A stretch of DNA of 7,372 nt from Candidatus Methanoperedentaceae archaeon (GTDB lineage Archaea > Halobacteriota > Methanosarcinia > Methanosarcinales > Methanoperedenaceae). Both the position numbers and the translations under genes were made by a program. The notes below the pieces were generated by a model, which made no database searches, was not told the DNA's origin, and was given only the letters and a program-made list of their open reading frames with translations. Each line of letters starts with the position of its first letter. The first letter of the stretch is position 1. The DNA lies in NCBI GenBank assembly GCA_013331375.1, contig DUGO01000059.1:2501-9872 (forward strand), read 5' to 3'. This document shows, one piece after another, positions 4,475-7,372 of this stretch.

Positions 4475-5928
4475 CACCGCCGTACCACTGCGGCGTGCTT
4501 GAGTCTGCCGGCACCTGGCTGCCTCTCGGCATGGTCTATGTGGCAGGCAGCCTGCAGCGGGCAGGATACGAGGTAACGATATACGATGCCATGTCAAAGT
4601 TCCACTCTTACCGTGATATCAGGCGCGCAATATCGGATTACAGCCCCGATGTTGTGGGAACGGCTGCATACACGTCGAGCATCAATGATGCGGTTTCCGT
4701 GCTCAGGACTGCAAAGCAGGTGAATCCCGACATCGTCACCCTTATCGGGGGGGTGCATCCCACGTTCTGCTGGGAAGAGCTGCTCGGGAAGGACGGGGAT
4801 GCCGTGGACTATGTGGTCCGCGGCGAAGGCGAAATAACCACTCGCGAACTGCTTGACCACGTTTTTTCTGGCAGGAATCCGAACAAAGTGGCTGGCATCG
4901 CATATCACGACGGCATGAGCGCCAGGTGCACTGCAGAACGGCAGCTCATCGCCGACCTCGACTCGCTTCCGACAGCATGGGACCTTGTTGAGTGGAGAGA
5001 CTACAGTTTCAAGCCGAAAAAGGGCTCGACGCTTGCGGTCGTGAGCTCATCGCGCGGCTGCACCCAGAAGTGTACCTTCTGCTCACAGAGGCTTTTCTGG
5101 AGAATGAACTGGAGGGCGCGCAGTCCCGAAAACTTCGTTTCCGAGCTTGAGCAACTGAACAGCGAGTACGGCGTTGACGTGGCTATGATAGCGGACGAGA
5201 CGCCCACTTTTGACGGGGAGAGGTGGGTGAAAATACTTGAGCAGCTCATCGAGAAGAGGCTTGACCTTGAAATACTCATGGAGACAAGAGTGGACGATAT
5301 TCTCAGGGATAAAGGCATCATAAACAAATACCGGGAGGCAGGGATACTACATGTCTATGTCGGGGCTGAATCCGCAAGCCAGGATACGCTTCGGCGGTAC
5401 CAGAAAAATATCAGGATAGAGGAGTCGAAAGAGGCAATAGACCTGCTAAACGGGGCTGGCATAATCACTGAGACATCTTTTGTCATGGGCATGCCGGATG
5501 AGACGCCTGAGTCCATAGATAAGGCGGTCGAGCTTGCGAAGTATTACAATCCCGACCTTGCGTTTTTCCTTGCGATAGCACCCTGGCCTTACTCGGATAT
5601 ATACCCAGAGCTTCTGCCTTATGTTGAGGAGACGGATTATTCGAAGTACAACCTTGTAGAGCCGGTCGTGAAGCCGGTAAGCATGACACGTGACGAGCTT
5701 AACAGGCATCTTCTGCGGGCGTTCAGGGAGTTCTATATGGATAAGCTCGAGCGGCTTGACGAGATGAGCGAGTTCAAGAGGAACTACATGATATCAGTCA
5801 CAAAGCTCCTCATCGAGGACTCTTATCTTGCAGGTCAGATGAAGGGCATCATACCTCAAAAGGTGAGGCGTGTGATAGAGAAGTACCTGGGGATATCAGG
5901 CTTGCAGCCAGGGCTGGCACCTGATTAA
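4447..5928 (+). CDS. B12-binding-domain radical SAM protein (BchE-like class)
   Basis: The 493-residue protein has an N-terminal cobalamin-binding Rossmann-like domain (about 4-140: VLLVTPPY, then WLPLGMVYVAGSLQRAGYEV at 24-43, TLIGGVHPTF at 98-107, VVRGEGE at 123-129). It lacks the DxHxxG histidine motif, as is usual in this class. The radical SAM domain follows with the 4Fe-4S motif CTQKCTFC (C205, C209, C212), VGAESAS at 305-311, and SFVMGMPDETPES at 344-356. The C-terminal part (about 400-493) is charged and helical. Such enzymes cleave S-adenosylmethionine and use cobalamin for methylations or unusual oxidations and cyclisations; BchE and HpnP belong to this broad class. The substrate here cannot be told from the sequence. 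GGAAGG lies 5 nt before the ATG (4436-4441). The gene ends inside the stop of the convergent thioredoxin gene. No cobalamin-synthesis gene is nearby. Confidence 0.88.
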   Translation: MASEKVLLVTPPYHCGVLESAGTWLPLGMVYVAGSLQRAGYEVTIYDAMSKFHSYRDIRRAISDYSPDVVGTAAYTSSINDAVSVLRTAKQVNPDIVTLIGGVHPTFCWEELLGKDGDAVDYVVRGEGEITTRELLDHVFSGRNPNKVAGIAYHDGMSARCTAERQLIADLDSLPTAWDLVEWRDYSFKPKKGSTLAVVSSSRGCTQKCTFCSQRLFWRMNWRARSPENFVSELEQLNSEYGVDVAMIADETPTFDGERWVKILEQLIEKRLDLEILMETRVDDILRDKGIINKYREAGILHVYVGAESASQDTLRRYQKNIRIEESKEAIDLLNGAGIITETSFVMGMPDETPESIDKAVELAKYYNPDLAFFLAIAPWPYSDIYPELLPYVEETDYSKYNLVEPVVKPVSMTRDELNRHLLRAFREFYMDKLERLDEMSEFKRNYMISVTKLLIEDSYLAGQMKGIIPQKVRRVIEKYLGISGLQPGLAPD

Positions 5929-6395
5929 CTGCCCGCAGGTCGTGTTTTCCTGATGACGGCATCGAGTTCGGTGATGAATTGTTCTTTTGTAACATACCCC
6001 GGTATCCTTGTCAGCTCATTCCCGTCCCTGTCAAAGAAAATGATATAGGGTGTGCTCCTGACGTTCAGGTTACTTGCGACGTTTTTCTGCTTCAGCGGGT
6101 CGATAGAGACGAGCACGAAGTTCTTTTTTAGTAGGTCCACAATATATGGGTCTGAAAGCGACTCTTCTTCAAAGACGATGCACCAGTAGCAGGTCTCAGA
6201 CCTGAAGTACAGCAAGATTGGCATGCTGCGCTGCCCTGACTCGTTCATCCCCGCGCCGATAGAGGTCAGGAACGTGACCTCACCCAGTTTTATGTAGTCC
6301 CCTGTCTCTGCCTGTGACTGGTCAAGCCAGATGGCGCCGAAAAACAGGGCACCGAAAACGACAGCGCCGAGAATCAGTTTAATGGCAGTTGACAT
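5925..6395 (-). CDS. Membrane-anchored thioredoxin-like protein (CcsX/ResA-like role)
   Basis: The 156-residue protein starts with an uncleaved-looking signal anchor (hydrophobic residues about 6-24, after K6), which would place the rest outside the membrane. The thioredoxin domain carries the redox pair CYWC (C69, C72) and the cis-proline in STPYIIFF (P116), with FDRDGNELTRIPGY (121-134) in the usual following strand-turn. The form resembles the Thioredoxin_7/SoxW type. It is divergent from a ResB gene across a 69-bp spacer, so I infer that it reduces the haem-binding cysteines of apocytochrome c, the job of ResA/CcsX in System II. A general disulfide reductase or isomerase role is the alternative. 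The ATG at 6395 is about 28 bp from the palindromic TATA box, fitting a leaderless mRNA; no Shine-Dalgarno is seen. Its stop overlaps the radical SAM stop by 4 bp. Confidence 0.87.
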   Translation of the reverse strand: MSTAIKLILGAVVFGALFFGAIWLDQSQAETGDYIKLGEVTFLTSIGAGMNESGQRSMPILLYFRSETCYWCIVFEEESLSDPYIVDLLKKNFVLVSIDPLKQKNVASNLNVRSTPYIIFFDRDGNELTRIPGYVTKEQFITELDAVIRKTRPAGS

Positions 6396-6419
6396 CTCAG
6401 TTTACATCCATTGCAAAGC

Positions 6420-6427
6420 TATATATA
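6420..6427. promoter_or_regulatory. Palindromic TATA box shared by the thioredoxin and ResB genes
   Basis: TATATATA is self-complementary and is the only strong TATA-like element in the divergent spacer. Its centre is 28.5 bp from the thioredoxin ATG (minus strand, leaderless) and 41.5 bp from the preferred ResB ATG at 6465. On the plus side a start near 6450 would give a leader of about 15 nt carrying AGGA. One element could thus fire both genes and keep their expression linked. Activity is inferred. Confidence 0.6.
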
Positions 6428-6452
6428 CTTAACCCGTTTAATGAAAACGGTC

Positions 6453-6456
6453 AGGA
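6453..6456 (+). promoter_or_regulatory. Ribosome-binding site deciding the ResB start
   Basis: AGGA lies 8 nt before the ATG at 6465. The earlier in-frame ATG at 6441 would fall upstream of the predicted transcription start (near 6450) and has no ribosome-binding site, so 6465 is preferred. Confidence 0.45.
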
Positions 6457-6464
6457 ACACCGGC

Positions 6465-7372
6465 ATGGCTGGCATCGGGAAAAAAATCACATCCTTTTTC
6501 AGGTCAAGAAAACTCGCCATCGTTCTTATCCTCCTGATAATCCTGTTCTCAATCATCGGTACACACGTGCCCCAGAAATGGCAGTTGAAACCTGATGTTT
6601 ATAATACCTGGAAGGCTAACCATCCCGGTGATGCAGAGCTTTTTGAGAGGCTGGGGCTGACAAACCTCTTTTCATCGTACATTTTCATCACGCTTGCAGC
6701 GCTCCTGTTCATTAACACGCTCTTCTGCACTGCCAGCATGCTTCGGACATCGGCAAGGCTGCTGGCAAGGAAACCGCTTTTCCAGGATAGCGGATACATC
6801 AGCAGGCTTGAGAACTATTCAGTTATTCAGACCGGAGGGGCGGATAAGGGGACAGCCGGGCGGGCGTCTGCGGAGATGGGCAAAATCCTTGCGGCACACG
6901 GTTACATGGTGGAACAGGATGGAAGCCGCCTTTTTGCTGAAAAGAACAGGTTCGGGGTGCTGGCTATCCCGCTGTTCCATGTCTGCATACTGCTCATCAT
7001 ATCAGCCGGGGTCTATGGGGCAACGGGCAGGATGGAAGGCGATATCAGGTTGATTGAAGGTCAGGACGTGCCTGAGTCGCATGAGAGCTATGTATTCCTG
7101 AGCGAGGGACCGCTTTTCAATGATAACCATGCGAATTTAAACATAACTCTTGACAGGTTCTACCCTCAGTATGCTGATGAAACCGGCACGGAGCGGGGAC
7201 CGGCGGGAGAGCTGACCATTATCAGGGACGGGGAGAAGGTCAAGTCGGGTATAGTGTATTCCAACAACATGCTGGACTACGGGGGGTTCACATTCCTTAA
7301 CAACGTTTACGGCATGGCGCCGCTTCTTCTCATCCTCAATCCGGACGGGACGGTGTATACAGGCTCCTATAT
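6465..7372 (+). CDS. resB: ResB/CcsB-like cytochrome c biogenesis protein (3' truncated by window)
   Basis: The frame is open to the window end; 302 residues are visible. It has the ResB layout: a short basic N-terminus, TM1 at about 17-33 ending in IIGTHVPQ (the typical 'GTxxPQ' after TM1), a loop with LFERLGLTNLFSSY (59-72), TM2 at about 72-92 (IFITLAALLFINTLFC), a cytoplasmic stretch with FAEKNRFG (157-164), TM3 at about 165-185 (VLAIPLFHVCILLIISAGVYG) with H172 in the membrane, and then a large extracytoplasmic domain. The last transmembrane segment and C-terminus lie beyond the window. In System II, ResB/CcsB works with ResC/CcsA to carry haem across the membrane and attach it to apocytochrome c. 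A CcsA gene may follow downstream, outside the window. The divergent thioredoxin gene supports the assignment. A longer start at 6441 would add eight residues. Confidence 0.88.
   Translation, partial: MAGIGKKITSFFRSRKLAIVLILLIILFSIIGTHVPQKWQLKPDVYNTWKANHPGDAELFERLGLTNLFSSYIFITLAALLFINTLFCTASMLRTSARLLARKPLFQDSGYISRLENYSVIQTGGADKGTAGRASAEMGKILAAHGYMVEQDGSRLFAEKNRFGVLAIPLFHVCILLIISAGVYGATGRMEGDIRLIEGQDVPESHESYVFLSEGPLFNDNHANLNITLDRFYPQYADETGTERGPAGELTIIRDGEKVKSGIVYSNNMLDYGGFTFLNNVYGMAPLLLILNPDGTVYTGSY

Overview
The window looks like the chromosome of a euryarchaeon. Marker genes include a diphthamide-synthesis enzyme (Dph6), the archaeal/eukaryotic RNase P zinc-ribbon subunit (Rnp4/Rpp21) and an archaeal HTH regulator of the COG1395 type. 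TATA-like promoter boxes sit about 26-28 bp before several start codons, as expected for leaderless archaeal transcripts. GC content is moderate, and AGG and ATA codons are frequent in all genes, so nothing stands out as recently acquired. A methanogen- or methanotroph-related lineage (Methanomicrobia/Methanosarcinales or Archaeoglobi-like) is my best guess. The sequence alone does not fix it.

Layout, left to right: a 3' scrap of an unidentified + strand gene (1-63); dph6 (+); convergent with it a DJ-1/PfpI-like gene (-); a divergent promoter; rnp4 (+) with a coupled 96-residue acidic protein of unknown function; the COG1395-type regulator (+); convergent with it a two-gene minus-strand operon of a CoxG-like SRPBCC protein and a zinc-ribbon/TPR protein; a 269-bp divergent spacer; a B12-binding radical SAM protein (+); convergent with it a membrane-anchored thioredoxin (-); a short divergent promoter; and a ResB-type cytochrome c biogenesis protein (+) cut by the window end.

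The genes are packed as alternating convergent and divergent pairs. The three convergent junctions have gaps of 14, 0 and -4 bp. Two of the three divergent spacers contain one self-complementary TATA box (TTTATAAA, TATATATA) spaced so that it could drive both neighbours.

The clearest functional partnership is the divergent thioredoxin/ResB pair. It resembles the reductant and haem-handling parts of System II cytochrome c maturation and suggests c-type cytochromes in this organism. The first part of the window is translation/RNA housekeeping (Dph6 for EF-2 diphthamide, Rnp4 for tRNA 5' processing). I saw no tRNA or rRNA gene, CRISPR array, insertion sequence or phage gene. I do not see a clearly new multi-gene defence or metabolic system. 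The items most worth a second look are the shared palindromic promoters, the archaeal ResB/thioredoxin module, the BchE-like radical SAM gene with its long leader and possible upstream ORF, and the apparent internal duplication in the HTH regulator.
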